In this document: positions 9,478 through 18,307 of the stretch, in pieces
How the letters are laid out: each line of letters starts with the position of its first letter
Numbering within the stretch: the stretch's first letter is position 1
NCBI RefSeq assembly: GCF_000455825.1
Contig: NZ_ATAO01000188.1
Coordinates: 62,001-126,000, forward strand
DNA: 64,000 nt
Direction: 5' to 3'
Source: Microbacterium maritypicum MF109
Lineage (GTDB): Bacteria > Actinomycetota > Actinomycetes > Actinomycetales > Microbacteriaceae
Translations under genes and position numbers: made by a program
The notes under the pieces: generated by a model
What the model saw: only the letters and a program-made list of their open reading frames with translations
What the model was told of the DNA's origin: nothing
Database searches by the model: none

Positions 9478-10514
9478 GCGTTCTCCTTGAGGGTGAGGGT
9501 GTCTGGGGCGGAAGGGCTGAGTGCGTAGCCGAGGGCCGGCGCGACCTCATCGGCGAAGAGGGCGATGGATCGCAGCACGTGCTCGTGCGGGGCGTCGACC
9601 GAGTGCACCTGGAAGGCCACTTCGGTCGCGCGGGCGAGGGTGGCGTCGGCGGCGAGCGACTCCGCCACCTCCTCCGGCGTGCCGAGGTGCGTGTCGAGAG
9701 CGGCGATCAACTCGTCAATGCTGTCTCCGGGGATGGTCTGCCCCTGTCGGCGGAAGCCCTCCGCCCCCCGGCGCAGCCCGACCTCGGCGAACCGCAGCGC
9801 TTCGGCGCGGTCGTCCGCGACGAACACGGTCCGCGACGCGGTGATCCTCGGCTCCACCCCGGCCGGAAGCGCCTCGAGGTACGCGTCGATGATCGGATCC
9901 TGCAGTTCGGAGAGCGGTGCGTGCTGTCGGTCGGCGCGGCGAGGCTGCGTGCGCGAGAGCAGCAGTCCGTGCCCGTGCACCCCGGCGCGGTGCCCACCGG
10001 GCGCCGAGAAGGTGGCCTGCCAGATGCGGTCGGCGAGATCTCCGGCATCCGGGTAGAGCGTGTTGCCCGCCCCGATGTCGCGACCCGCCAGCCCGTCGAG
10101 CAGCGTGCGCAGCTTGCGGTCGTAGGTCGGTGCCTTGTCGCGCACGTCCTCCCCGAAGGGCACGAACGACGACGGTGTCCCCCCGCTGCCGAGTCCCAGA
10201 TCCACGCGCCCCCCGGAGAGCAGATCAGCGACCACGGCATCTTCGGCCACCCGCACCGGATCCTCCAGCGGCAGGGTGATGACCCCGGTTCCGAGCCGGA
10301 TGCCGCGGGTCACGGCGGCCACGTGGGCGAGGAACACCAGAGGGGACGGCAGCCCGCCCTCGGCCGCGTGGAAGTGGTGTTGGGCGACCCAGGCCCGCCC
10401 GATCCCGTGCCGCTCGGCCTGCTGGATCTGCGCGGTCGCGAGCGCATACCTCTCGACAGGTGCAGCGTCGTCGAGCAGGCGGGTGAAGAAGGCGACGGTG
10501 GGTGCGGTGGTCAT
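9474..10514 (-). CDS. FMN-dependent luciferase-like monooxygenase, KPN_01858-type
   Basis: 346 residues of the bacterial-luciferase TIM-barrel family. The N-terminus has FFTRLLDDAAPVERYALATA; the barrel core has GIGRAWVAQHHFH, and IRLGTGVITLPLEDPVRVAEDA is the typical luciferase-like motif. It is embedded in the ABC transporter operon with ATGA overlaps on both sides, so the imported compound is probably its substrate. Members of this fold use reduced FMN and oxygen, often to cleave C-S or C-N bonds. No flavin reductase is encoded in the operon itself. Confidence 0.85.
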   Translation of the reverse strand: MTTAPTVAFFTRLLDDAAPVERYALATAQIQQAERHGIGRAWVAQHHFHAAEGGLPSPLVFLAHVAAVTRGIRLGTGVITLPLEDPVRVAEDAVVADLLSGGRVDLGLGSGGTPSSFVPFGEDVRDKAPTYDRKLRTLLDGLAGRDIGAGNTLYPDAGDLADRIWQATFSAPGGHRAGVHGHGLLLSRTQPRRADRQHAPLSELQDPIIDAYLEALPAGVEPRITASRTVFVADDRAEALRFAEVGLRRGAEGFRRQGQTIPGDSIDELIAALDTHLGTPEEVAESLAADATLARATEVAFQVHSVDAPHEHVLRSIALFADEVAPALGYALSPSAPDTLTLKENA

Positions 10515-12127
10515 ACGACGGTCTCCGTTCGTCCGGGGACAGCGGCGAGCAGCTCCCGGGTGTAGTCGTGCTGCGGGTCGCGGAAGAGTTCCTCCGTCTG
10601 CCCTTCCTCGACGATCCGGCCACGACGCATCACCGAGACCGTGTGGCTGATCCTGCGCACCACCGCGAGGTCGTGCGAGATGAACAGGTACGTGAGTCCG
10701 AGCTCGGACTGCAGCGAGGTGAGCAGCTCGAGGATGCGCGCCTGCACGGTCACGTCCAGCGCTGACACCGCCTCGTCGAGCACCACGACCTCCGGATCGA
10801 TCGCGAGCGCCCTGGCGATCGCGACGCGCTGTCGCTGGCCGCCCGAGAGCTCGCGCGGAGTGCGCCTCGCGACGTCGGCCGGGAGCGAGACCCGGTCGAG
10901 GAGGGCCAGCGCCCGTTCTCGGCGCTCGGCGCTCGATCCGACGCGGAAGTTCTGCAGCGGCTCCGCCACGATGTCGATGATGTGCTGACGAGGATCCAAC
11001 GAGGCGAACGGGTTCTGGTAGACGAGTTGCACGCGTCGGCGCAGCGCGCGCAGCTGTTCGCGCTTCGCGTGGGTCACGTCTTCGCCGTCGACCTCGATCG
11101 TGCCGGCGTCGGGCTGATGGAAGCGCGTGACCAGCCGCGCCGTGGTCGTCTTGCCTGACCCGGACTCCCCGACGAGAGCGTGAGTGGTGCCCCGACGCAC
11201 GCGGAACGAGACGTCGTCGACCGCGCGGAAGCGCTCGCGCCCCGCGACGCGGAACTCCTTCACGAGCCCCTCGGCCACGATCGCATAGGGGTTCTCCGCG
11301 GCGACGGCCGCCGCGTCCCGCAGGAACGGCGGCGCCTCCGGGCGGCGGAATCCGGTCGTGAATGCAGGAGCATCGGCGAGCAGCTGCCGCGTGTACGGGT
11401 CGGACGGCGCAGCGAGCACCGCTGCGCTCGGGCCCTGCTCCACGATCCGGCCGTCTTTGAGCACGACCAGCCTTTCCGCGCGATCGGCGGCCACACCGAG
11501 GTCGTGGGTCACGAGCAGGATGCTGGTGCCCTCCTCACGTTGCAGCTCGTCGAGCAGGTCGAGCACCTTGCGCTGCACCGTGGCATCGAGGGCGCTGGTC
11601 GGTTCGTCCGCGATCAGCAGGCGCGGCTGCAGGGCGATCGCGGTCGCGATCAGCACGCGCTGCCGCATGCCGCCGGAGAGCTCGTGCGGGTACTGGCGCG
11701 CCCGCAGGTCCGGATCGTCGATGCCGACGCGGTCGAGCAGCTCGATCGCACGCGCGCGACGCGAACGCCGGTCCCGGTGTCCGTGCAGGCGCAGGATCTC
11801 CTCGACCTGCGCGCCGATCGGACGCACCGGATCGAGCGAGGTCGTGGGGTCCTGCGGCACGAGGCCGATCTCCGCGCCGCGGATGCCCCGCAGCGCGCGA
11901 TCGGTCCATCCGGAGATGTCGAGGTCTCCGAGTGCCACGGTCCCGCCATCGACCTTCCCGCCGGCCGGAAGCAGACCGAGGAGCGCATGAGCGGTCGTGG
12001 ACTTGCCCGATCCCGACTCGCCGACGAGCGCGAGGGTCTCGCCCTCCTCGATCTCGAACGAGATGCCGTGCACGACTTCGCGACCCCCGTAGGAGATCCG
12101 CAGATCCGTCGCAGCCAGAACGCTCAT
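10511..12127 (-). CDS. Fused double ATPase of a peptide/nickel-type ABC importer
   Basis: 538 residues holding two complete ABC ATPase domains in tandem (a DppD-DppF-like fusion). The first has Walker A GESGSGKSTTAH (about residue 35) and signature LSGGMRQRV; the second has Walker A GESGSGKTTTAR and signature LSGGQRQRVAIA, with VVLDEAVSALDVT as Walker B. The ATG at 12127 overlaps the permease stop, and the gene's own stop overlaps the monooxygenase start. It energises import through the two permeases immediately upstream. Fused ATPases of this type are common in actinobacterial and enterobacterial opine/peptide systems. Confidence 0.93.
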   Translation of the reverse strand: MSVLAATDLRISYGGREVVHGISFEIEEGETLALVGESGSGKSTTAHALLGLLPAGGKVDGGTVALGDLDISGWTDRALRGIRGAEIGLVPQDPTTSLDPVRPIGAQVEEILRLHGHRDRRSRRARAIELLDRVGIDDPDLRARQYPHELSGGMRQRVLIATAIALQPRLLIADEPTSALDATVQRKVLDLLDELQREEGTSILLVTHDLGVAADRAERLVVLKDGRIVEQGPSAAVLAAPSDPYTRQLLADAPAFTTGFRRPEAPPFLRDAAAVAAENPYAIVAEGLVKEFRVAGRERFRAVDDVSFRVRRGTTHALVGESGSGKTTTARLVTRFHQPDAGTIEVDGEDVTHAKREQLRALRRRVQLVYQNPFASLDPRQHIIDIVAEPLQNFRVGSSAERRERALALLDRVSLPADVARRTPRELSGGQRQRVAIARALAIDPEVVVLDEAVSALDVTVQARILELLTSLQSELGLTYLFISHDLAVVRRISHTVSVMRRGRIVEEGQTEELFRDPQHDYTRELLAAVPGRTETVV

Positions 12128-13020
12128 CGCGTCCCCCTTCCGATGCGGTGGCTGATGCGGTTGGCGCTGAGCACGACCGCGACGACGACGAGACCGGGAA
12201 GTGCCGTGAGCCACCAGGCGGTCCCCACGTAGTTGCGTCCTTCGGCGATCAGCAGCCCCCATTCCGGGGTGGGCGGCGGGGCGCCGTAGCCGAGGAAGCC
12301 GAGAGTCGAGATCGCCAGGATCGCGGTGCCGAACTGCAGCGCAGCGAGCGCCACGATGGGTGTGAGCGAATTGGGCAGCACATGCCGACGCAGCACCGCG
12401 AAGAAGGTGGCGCCGCTGCCGAAGGCCGCCTCGACGTATTCGGTGCGCCGCACGCGGGCGACCTCGGCGCGCATCAGCCGGGCGAAGGCGGCGACGCTGC
12501 CGAGACCGACCGCGATGGCGGCATTGACGGTGCCGAATCCGAGCAGGATGATGACCGACAGCGACAGCAGGAGCCCGGGGATCGCGAGGAGCACGTCGAC
12601 GACGCGCATGAGCACGTCATCGACCGCACCGCCCACGGCCCCGGCGATCGCGCCCAGCACCGTGCCGAGCGCGAGGCCGACCGTGACCGCGATCAGCGCG
12701 CCGGAGAGCGAATGCACCGCGCCATGGACGACGCGTCCGAACAGGTCGCGTCCGAGGGTGTCGGTTCCGAACCAGTGGGCGGCGCTCGGCGGCAGCAGCT
12801 TGTCGGCCGGTACGCCGGTGAGCGGGTCGCCGGGGGCGAACACCCCGGGGATGACTGCCCAGAGCACGGCGAGCGCCACGACGGCGAGCGCCAGATACAG
12901 GCCCCAGGCGCGGCCGTGCAGACGACCACGCCGCCGAGGTGCCGGCGCTTGCTCCTGAGGGGTCGGTGCCGGCACGGCTCCGGGCTCGACGCTCGTCTCG
13001 GCGATCACGGGAGCGGTCAT
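12124..13020 (-). CDS. ABC transporter permease, DppC type
   Basis: 298 residues. A long, Pro/Ala-rich cytoplasmic N-terminus precedes the first helix (LYLALAVVALAVLWAVIPG). The conserved periplasmic loop HWFGTDTLGRDLFGRV is diagnostic of DppC/OppC-type permeases. Five or six membrane helices follow, with the EAA-like ATPase-coupling loop around EAAFGSGATFFAVLRRHVLPN. It overlaps both neighbours by four bases and pairs with the DppB-type permease encoded just upstream. Confidence 0.93.
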   Translation of the reverse strand: MTAPVIAETSVEPGAVPAPTPQEQAPAPRRRGRLHGRAWGLYLALAVVALAVLWAVIPGVFAPGDPLTGVPADKLLPPSAAHWFGTDTLGRDLFGRVVHGAVHSLSGALIAVTVGLALGTVLGAIAGAVGGAVDDVLMRVVDVLLAIPGLLLSLSVIILLGFGTVNAAIAVGLGSVAAFARLMRAEVARVRRTEYVEAAFGSGATFFAVLRRHVLPNSLTPIVALAALQFGTAILAISTLGFLGYGAPPPTPEWGLLIAEGRNYVGTAWWLTALPGLVVVAVVLSANRISHRIGRGTR

Positions 13021-14006
13021 GCTGACACCTCCTGGGGTGCGGGCTTCGAGGGGGCGAACGCGGCGGATGGGCGGGAGCGCGTGAGCGTCCGCTGGCGCGG
13101 GTCGATGAGCGGGGTGACGAGGTCGACCGCGAAGCTGATGACCACGAAACCGAGAGCGGAGAGCAGCACGACGCCCTGCAGCACCGGGATGTCCTGGTTC
13201 GTGACGGCCTGCTCCGTGAGCCTGCCCACGCCCGTGCGACCGAACACGGTCTCGGTCACGACCGCTCCCCCGACGAGCTCTCCGAACAGCACGCCGGCGA
13301 TGGTCAACGTCGGCACCGCGGCGTTGCGGGCGACCGAGCGCGTGAGCACCCAGAGCGGCGGCGCGCCCTTCGCGCGCACCACCGTGACGAACGGCTGCGC
13401 CTGCACCTGATCGATCGCCCTGACCAGCACCTGCGCCAAGGGCGCCGAGATCGGCACCGCGAGGGTCAGCACGGGGAGGATGAGGCCGCTCGCCGGGTCG
13501 GCCCCGACGATCGGCACCCAGCCGAGTCCGAAAGAGAACACCTGGATGAGCAGGATGCCCAGCCAGAACACCGGCACGGCGACGAAGAGGCCGGGGATCT
13601 GGCGCAGACCATCACGCAGCCAGGCGAACGGCGCGAGGGACGAGAGCCCCGCGATCAGGACCGCCAGCAGCAGCGCGACGAGGAGTCCGAGCGACGCGAG
13701 CAGCAGTGTCGCCGGCAGCGCCTCGGCGAGCATCGCCAGCACCGGCGTGCCGAACTGCGTCGAGAATCCGAAGTCCCCGGCGAGGAAGCCGAGCCCTGCG
13801 TGCACGTACTGCTGCCACCAGGGCAGGTCGGCACCGTACGTGGCGCGGATGCTGTCGAGCTGATCCGGCGACAGCCCGAGGCTGGGGTCGGAGAACTTGA
13901 TCAGGATCGCATCGCCCGGCAACAGCTGCAGCAGGAAGAAGGTGGCCGTGAAGGCCGCGATCAGAACGATCGCGGCCTGCCCGGCTCGTCGGAGGACGAA
14001 ATTCAT
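13017..14006 (-). CDS. ABC transporter permease, DppB type
   Basis: 329 residues. The start MNFVLRRAGQAAIVLIAAFT followed by FFLLQLLPGDAIL is the standard DppB/OppB opening. Six membrane helices can be traced, with the coupling loop near VRAKGAPPLWVLTRSVARNA. The ATG at 14006 lies 16 bp after the lipoprotein stop; the frame extends further upstream, but only antisense-like sequence is found there. With the DppC-type protein it forms the import channel for the operon's unidentified substrate. Confidence 0.92.
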   Translation of the reverse strand: MNFVLRRAGQAAIVLIAAFTATFFLLQLLPGDAILIKFSDPSLGLSPDQLDSIRATYGADLPWWQQYVHAGLGFLAGDFGFSTQFGTPVLAMLAEALPATLLLASLGLLVALLLAVLIAGLSSLAPFAWLRDGLRQIPGLFVAVPVFWLGILLIQVFSFGLGWVPIVGADPASGLILPVLTLAVPISAPLAQVLVRAIDQVQAQPFVTVVRAKGAPPLWVLTRSVARNAAVPTLTIAGVLFGELVGGAVVTETVFGRTGVGRLTEQAVTNQDIPVLQGVVLLSALGFVVISFAVDLVTPLIDPRQRTLTRSRPSAAFAPSKPAPQEVSA

Positions 14007-14022
14007 CGACGCACCATGCCGA

Positions 14023-15657
14023 TCAGTGCTCGGAGAGCCAGACGCCGGAGAACGTCGGGCGCCCCACCGACTCGAACGCGACGCCGTGCACATATGTCGC
14101 CGTGCCGTACACCTGCGGCTCCTCGAACAGCGGGATGACGTAGGCCTGCTCGGCGATGTAGTCCTGCACGGCCTGCGACGCAGCGACGCGCTTGTCGGCG
14201 TCGGGCTCGGAGGCCACCGCGAGGAGCAGCTCGTCGAGCTTCGCATCCTTCGAGATGAGCACGTCGCGGTTCTTCGTGAAGTACTGGCTCTTGATCACGT
14301 CGAGATCCGCCCGGCCGACCATCGAGTGGTAGAAGCCGGTCTTCAGCGGGTCACGGGTGTCTTCGGCGTAGCTGCCGGCGTCGCCGGGCTTGACCGAGAG
14401 CTCGACACCCACCTTCGCCAGCTGCTGCGCGACGAGTTCGAGGGTCTGCTTCGACAGGGGCTGCGGCTTGGCCTCGTAGACCGTGATCGCGAGACGCTCT
14501 CCGTCCTTCTCGCGGATGCCGTCGGCACCGGGCTTCCATCCGGCCTCGTCGAGCAGCTTCTCGGCCTTCTTCGGGTCGTACTCGTAGTGCTCTGATTCGT
14601 CCTTGTAGCCGAGGGCCTGAGAGGACAGCACCGAGGTCGCCACCGGGTAGTTCTCGGTGAAGAGCGTGTCCACGACCTCCTGCGCATCCACGGCGGAGAT
14701 GATCGCCTGCCGGACGCGGATGTCGGAGAGCAGCGGGTTCTCGGGGCGGAGGGCGATCGAGTTGTTCACCCCGCGGGTCTGCGGGGCGTAGAGCGTGAAG
14801 CCGGCCGCCTCGACGCGGTCCTCGTCGAACGCCTGCACGTAGCGGACGTAGTCGGCCTGGCCGGCGAGCAGCGAGCCGATGCGCACCGAGTCCTCCGGCG
14901 TGATCAGCACGTGCACGGCATCCAGGTAGGGGCGGCCGTCGTTGTCGACGCTGTCGGGGCCCCAGTCGTAGTCGTCGCGGGCGGTGAGCGTGTACTCGGT
15001 GCCGAGCTTCTCTCCCGTGACGGTGAACGGCCCCGAGCCGATGATCTCGGCCGCGTTGCCCGCACCGAAGTCCTCGATCGTGCCGTCGAGGGTCGCAGGC
15101 GACAGGAGGCCCGAGTTGATCGTCGAGGTCGCCTGCAGGAACCCGGGCGACGGCGCCGAGAAATGGAATGTGACGGTGTCCTCGTCGGCCACCTCACTGC
15201 TGGCGTAGTTGTTGATCGCCTCGGAGACAGTGAGTCCCCGCTCGGCATCGCCCAGCCCGTAGGTATCGAAGTTCTTCTTCACGGCCGCGGCGTCGAGCAC
15301 CGTGCCGTCCGAGAACGTGACGTCGGGGTTCAGGTTGAACGTGTACTCGGTGGCGTCGTCGTTCACGGTCCAGTCGGAGGCGATCCAGGGCTCGATCTCG
15401 AGCGTTTCCGGATTCTGCCAGGTGAGACGGGCCGCGATGTTGTTCACGATGCCGCCGTTCGGGTAGAAGCCGGCCTGCGGCGGGTAGAGGTTCGTGTACG
15501 CCTGGTGCTCGAGGTAGGTGAGCGTTCCTCCCGTGACGGGGTCGCCGCCTTCGGCAGGCGAGTTCGCCGGTGCGGGCGTCGACGCGCAGGCGGCGAGGCT
15601 GCCCGCGAGGACGAGCGGCAGCGCGATGGCAGCGGCGCGGATGAGACGACGGTTCAT
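14023..15657 (-). CDS. Substrate-binding lipoprotein of peptide/nickel-type ABC importer, KPN_01854-like
   Basis: 544 residues. The N-terminal signal ends in a lipobox (SLAAC, Cys at about residue 24), followed by a Pro/Ala linker and then a family 5 solute-binding fold (TGGTLTYLEHQAYTNLYPPQ, with W/Y-rich core segments). The ATG at 15657 has GGAGG seven bases upstream. As first gene of the coupled operon it decides what is imported; the family 5 fold binds peptides, opines, nickel chelates and other amphipathic compounds. Association with a luciferase-like monooxygenase, a CMD protein and a peroxidase-like protein matches the KPN_01854 group, whose ligand I do not know. Confidence 0.87.
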   Translation of the reverse strand: MNRRLIRAAAIALPLVLAGSLAACASTPAPANSPAEGGDPVTGGTLTYLEHQAYTNLYPPQAGFYPNGGIVNNIAARLTWQNPETLEIEPWIASDWTVNDDATEYTFNLNPDVTFSDGTVLDAAAVKKNFDTYGLGDAERGLTVSEAINNYASSEVADEDTVTFHFSAPSPGFLQATSTINSGLLSPATLDGTIEDFGAGNAAEIIGSGPFTVTGEKLGTEYTLTARDDYDWGPDSVDNDGRPYLDAVHVLITPEDSVRIGSLLAGQADYVRYVQAFDEDRVEAAGFTLYAPQTRGVNNSIALRPENPLLSDIRVRQAIISAVDAQEVVDTLFTENYPVATSVLSSQALGYKDESEHYEYDPKKAEKLLDEAGWKPGADGIREKDGERLAITVYEAKPQPLSKQTLELVAQQLAKVGVELSVKPGDAGSYAEDTRDPLKTGFYHSMVGRADLDVIKSQYFTKNRDVLISKDAKLDELLLAVASEPDADKRVAASQAVQDYIAEQAYVIPLFEEPQVYGTATYVHGVAFESVGRPTFSGVWLSEH

Positions 15658-15680
15658 GGGTGGGCCTCCAGGATTCGGGT

Positions 15681-15718
15681 GCGGTGCTTCGGGTGCTGTG
15701 CGGTGCTTCGGGTGCTGT
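15681..15718. repeat. Perfect 19-bp tandem duplication in the operon leader
   Basis: The unit GCGGTGCTTCGGGTGCTGT is present at 15681-15699 and immediately again at 15700-15718. It lies 24 bp upstream of the lipoprotein start codon, between the promoter region and the ribosome binding site, so it would be in the 5' untranslated RNA or overlap the promoter. Two identical sites next to each other could bind a dimeric regulator; it could equally be a recent slippage duplication. Confidence 0.7.
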
Positions 15719-15778
15719 GGTGAGGTGACTTCACCGTAGGAATCGCGGTTCCTCCGGCGCGAGGTGGCCGACTCCGGA

Positions 15779-15808
15779 TGTCGCGTGGCGACACGCGTGG
15801 TCACGCGT
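15779..15808. promoter_or_regulatory. Overlapping palindromes between monooxygenase and ABC operon
   Basis: ACGCGTG at 15793-15799 and CACGCGT at 15802-15808 form a perfect 7+7 inverted repeat with a two-base centre. A second, partly overlapping palindrome (GTCGC-GTG-GCGAC) sits at about 15780-15792. The sites straddle the stop codon of the NtaA-type monooxygenase and lie about 120 bp upstream of the lipoprotein gene. They may be an operator for the ABC operon or form a terminator stem; no T tract is seen, which favours an operator. Confidence 0.4.
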
Positions 15809-17213
15809 CGACATACGAGGAAATGCGCAGACGGTCGCGGAGGGTCGCTCGGGTGCTCTCCTGCGCGTCTCGCAGCAGGCCGCGACGACGCAGCTCGGGA
15901 GCCGCCTGTCGCGTGAAAGCCTCGAACTGCGCGGGCTGGAACGCCGACAGCACGTTGAACCCGTCCGCGGCGCCCTCCTCACGCCAGGTCTCGAAATGGT
16001 CGGCGATCGTCGCCGCGTCTCCCACGACGAACGCCGCCGGCACCGCATGCGCGGCGACCAGGTGCCGCCATGTGAGCGGATCGCCGTTCCCGATGCCCGA
16101 TCCCGAGACCTTCGATGCGGAGACGCGCAGCCCGGCGATGATGCCGAGGCGCTCGATCAGCGCGGCGCCGCGCTCTCCCAGCCGCAGGGCCTCCGCAGAG
16201 GTCACGGGCGCGTCGAAGGTCGAGGTGCGCAGCGGGTCGTCGAGCGGGACGTCGAATGCATCGGCGAGCGCGGCGACGGTGCGATTCGACGGGAACGCCG
16301 TTCTGGCCGCCTGGTGCCCCTCGGCCAGCGGCACCAGGGCGAGCAGCCGCTCCACGATGCGTCGCGCGTCGGCATCCGTGTCCGCGACGACGGGAAGCAC
16401 CGGGGCGATCACCTTCAGCGCATCCGGCGATCGTCCGGATTCCGCCGCGATGTCACGCAGCAGTCGACGGGTCGCGATCGCATCGGCCAGCGTGGGCGCG
16501 GCCGTGAGCGCGAGATCGGCTTCGGTGGCCGCGAGCGCCCTCGAGCGCGGCGACGTCCCCGCGTGCACGATCGGGATCTGTCCCTGCGGCGGGCGGGCGA
16601 CGTTGAGCGGTCCCGTGACGCGCACCTGCGTTCCCCGCAGGTCGGCGGCGCGGAGTGCCTCCGGGTCGATCAGCACCCCGCGGTCGGCGTCGGCGATCCA
16701 GGCGTCCTCGCCCCACGAGTCCCACAGTCGGCGCAGTGCCTCGACGAACTCCTCCGCCCGGTCGTAGCGGGACTCGTTGTCGGCGTGCGCCTCGCGGCCG
16801 TGGTTGCCCGCTGCACGCGGCTCGGCGCCGGTGACGAGGTTGATCCCGGCACGGCCTCGGGTGAGCACGTCGAGGGACGCCAGCGAGCGTGCCGTCGTGT
16901 ACGGGTCGGCGTACGTGGTGTTGACCGTGGCGATCAGGCCGATCCGCGAGGTCACCCCCGCGAGGAAGAGCACGGCGCTCACGGGATCGATGCGGGCCAG
17001 CAGGTACGGGTCGCGGAACTCCAGATCCGGGCCGGTGGCGAGCCAGTCCCCGAAGAAGAGGTAGTCGAGGCCGGCGTCCTCCCCCTCCCGCGCGATGTGC
17101 CGCAGGATGTCGGCGTCGGACGCGGGATCACGATGCGCGCCGGGCTGCCGCCAGCCCGAGGGGTACGCGCCCAGGGTGCGCACCATGGCGCCGATGATGA
17201 GGGGTTCGGTCAT
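15801..17213 (-). CDS. NtaA/SnaA/DszA-type FMN-dependent monooxygenase
   Basis: 470 residues, the long form of the luciferase-like family typical of nitrilotriacetate, dibenzothiophene-sulfone and pristinamycin monooxygenases. Visible landmarks are GEDAGLDYLFFGDWLA, IGLIATVNTTYADPYTTAR, GINLVTGAEPRAAGNHGR and IPIVHAGTSPRSRALAA. It lies directly upstream of the ABC importer on the same strand (143-bp gap with palindromes), so it may act on the same imported compound. Enzymes of this group need a separate flavin reductase, which is not adjacent. Substrate unknown. Confidence 0.85.
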   Translation of the reverse strand: MTEPLIIGAMVRTLGAYPSGWRQPGAHRDPASDADILRHIAREGEDAGLDYLFFGDWLATGPDLEFRDPYLLARIDPVSAVLFLAGVTSRIGLIATVNTTYADPYTTARSLASLDVLTRGRAGINLVTGAEPRAAGNHGREAHADNESRYDRAEEFVEALRRLWDSWGEDAWIADADRGVLIDPEALRAADLRGTQVRVTGPLNVARPPQGQIPIVHAGTSPRSRALAATEADLALTAAPTLADAIATRRLLRDIAAESGRSPDALKVIAPVLPVVADTDADARRIVERLLALVPLAEGHQAARTAFPSNRTVAALADAFDVPLDDPLRTSTFDAPVTSAEALRLGERGAALIERLGIIAGLRVSASKVSGSGIGNGDPLTWRHLVAAHAVPAAFVVGDAATIADHFETWREEGAADGFNVLSAFQPAQFEAFTRQAAPELRRRGLLRDAQESTRATLRDRLRISSYVDA

Positions 17214-17318
17214 GGCGTCACGGTAGGAGCCGTCGAGCCTCCGCTGCCAGGGCGCCGATGCCGGGCGTCACGGGATGTAACAGTCCGTCACAGCCGGCAC
17301 ACCCCCTACGCTGAGACC

Positions 17319-18305
17319 ATGACAGGTCTTCGGTGGGGAATCCTCGCGACCGGCGGTATCGCCGGCGCATTCGCGTCCGATCTGAGAACCGCGGGGCTCG
17401 ACCTCGTGGCCGTCGGGTCCCGCTCGCAGGAGTCGGCGGACGCGTTCGCCGCCCGCTTCGACATCCCCCGCGCGCACCCCTCGTACGAGGCGCTGGTGTC
17501 CGATCCCGACGTCGACATCATCTACGTGTCGACGCCGCACCCCATGCATCACGAGAACGCCCGGCTCGCGCTCGAGAACGGCAAGCACGTGCTCGCCGAG
17601 AAGGCGTTCACGCTGAACCGCGCGGAGGCGGAGGATCTGCAGGCGCTTGCGGCCGAACGCGGCCTGCTCGTCATGGAGGCGATGTGGACCCGCTACCTGC
17701 CGCACATGGTCCGCATCCGCGAGCTCATCGCCGACGGCGTCCTCGGCGAGATCCGCGCAGTGAACGCCGACCACACGCAACTGCTGCCCTCCGACCCCAC
17801 CCACCGCCTCAATGCCCTCGAGCTCGGCGGCGGCGCGCTCCTCGACCTCGGGATCTACCCGATCTCCTTCATCTGGGACATCCTCGGCGCACCGACCACG
17901 CTCCACGCCGTCGGCCGGCTCGTGGAGACCGGAGCCGACTCCGAGGTCGCGACCGTCATGACGCACGAGGGCGGAGCGATCTCGACCAGTCTGTCGTCGT
18001 CGCGCGCCGCCGGACCCAACGTCGCGAGCATCATCGGCACGGCCGCCCGCATCGACATCGATGCGGTCTGGTACAGCCCGACCACGTTCCGGGTCGTCCT
18101 CCCCGACGGCACCGTTCACGAGACCTACACGTCCGAGGTCGAGGGCCGCGGGATGCAGTACCAGGCACTCGCCGCCGAGCGGCTCGTCCGCGACGGCATC
18201 CTCGAGGGCGACATCCTGCCCATCGCCGAGAGCGTCGCCATCATGGGCGCTCTCGACGAGATCAGAGCGCAGATCGGCGTCCGCTATCCCCGTGAGGAGG
18301 TCTGA
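17319..18305 (+). CDS. Gfo/Idh/MocA family oxidoreductase
   Basis: 328 residues. The N-terminal Rossmann motif is LRWGILATGGIAGAFASDL, and the nicotinamide-site lysine lies in HVLAEKAFTLNRAEA, the form found in the dihydrodiol-dehydrogenase-like branch rather than the EKP form. The C-terminal half is the usual alpha/beta substrate domain (LGGGALLDLGIYPISFIWDI). The ATG at 17319 is used; the frame stays open upstream antisense to the monooxygenase and is not credible there. The NYN protein starts 2 bp after its stop. Substrate is probably a sugar or cyclitol; not determinable. Confidence 0.85.
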   Translation: MTGLRWGILATGGIAGAFASDLRTAGLDLVAVGSRSQESADAFAARFDIPRAHPSYEALVSDPDVDIIYVSTPHPMHHENARLALENGKHVLAEKAFTLNRAEAEDLQALAAERGLLVMEAMWTRYLPHMVRIRELIADGVLGEIRAVNADHTQLLPSDPTHRLNALELGGGALLDLGIYPISFIWDILGAPTTLHAVGRLVETGADSEVATVMTHEGGAISTSLSSSRAAGPNVASIIGTAARIDIDAVWYSPTTFRVVLPDGTVHETYTSEVEGRGMQYQALAAERLVRDGILEGDILPIAESVAIMGALDEIRAQIGVRYPREEV

Positions 18306-18307
18306 TC

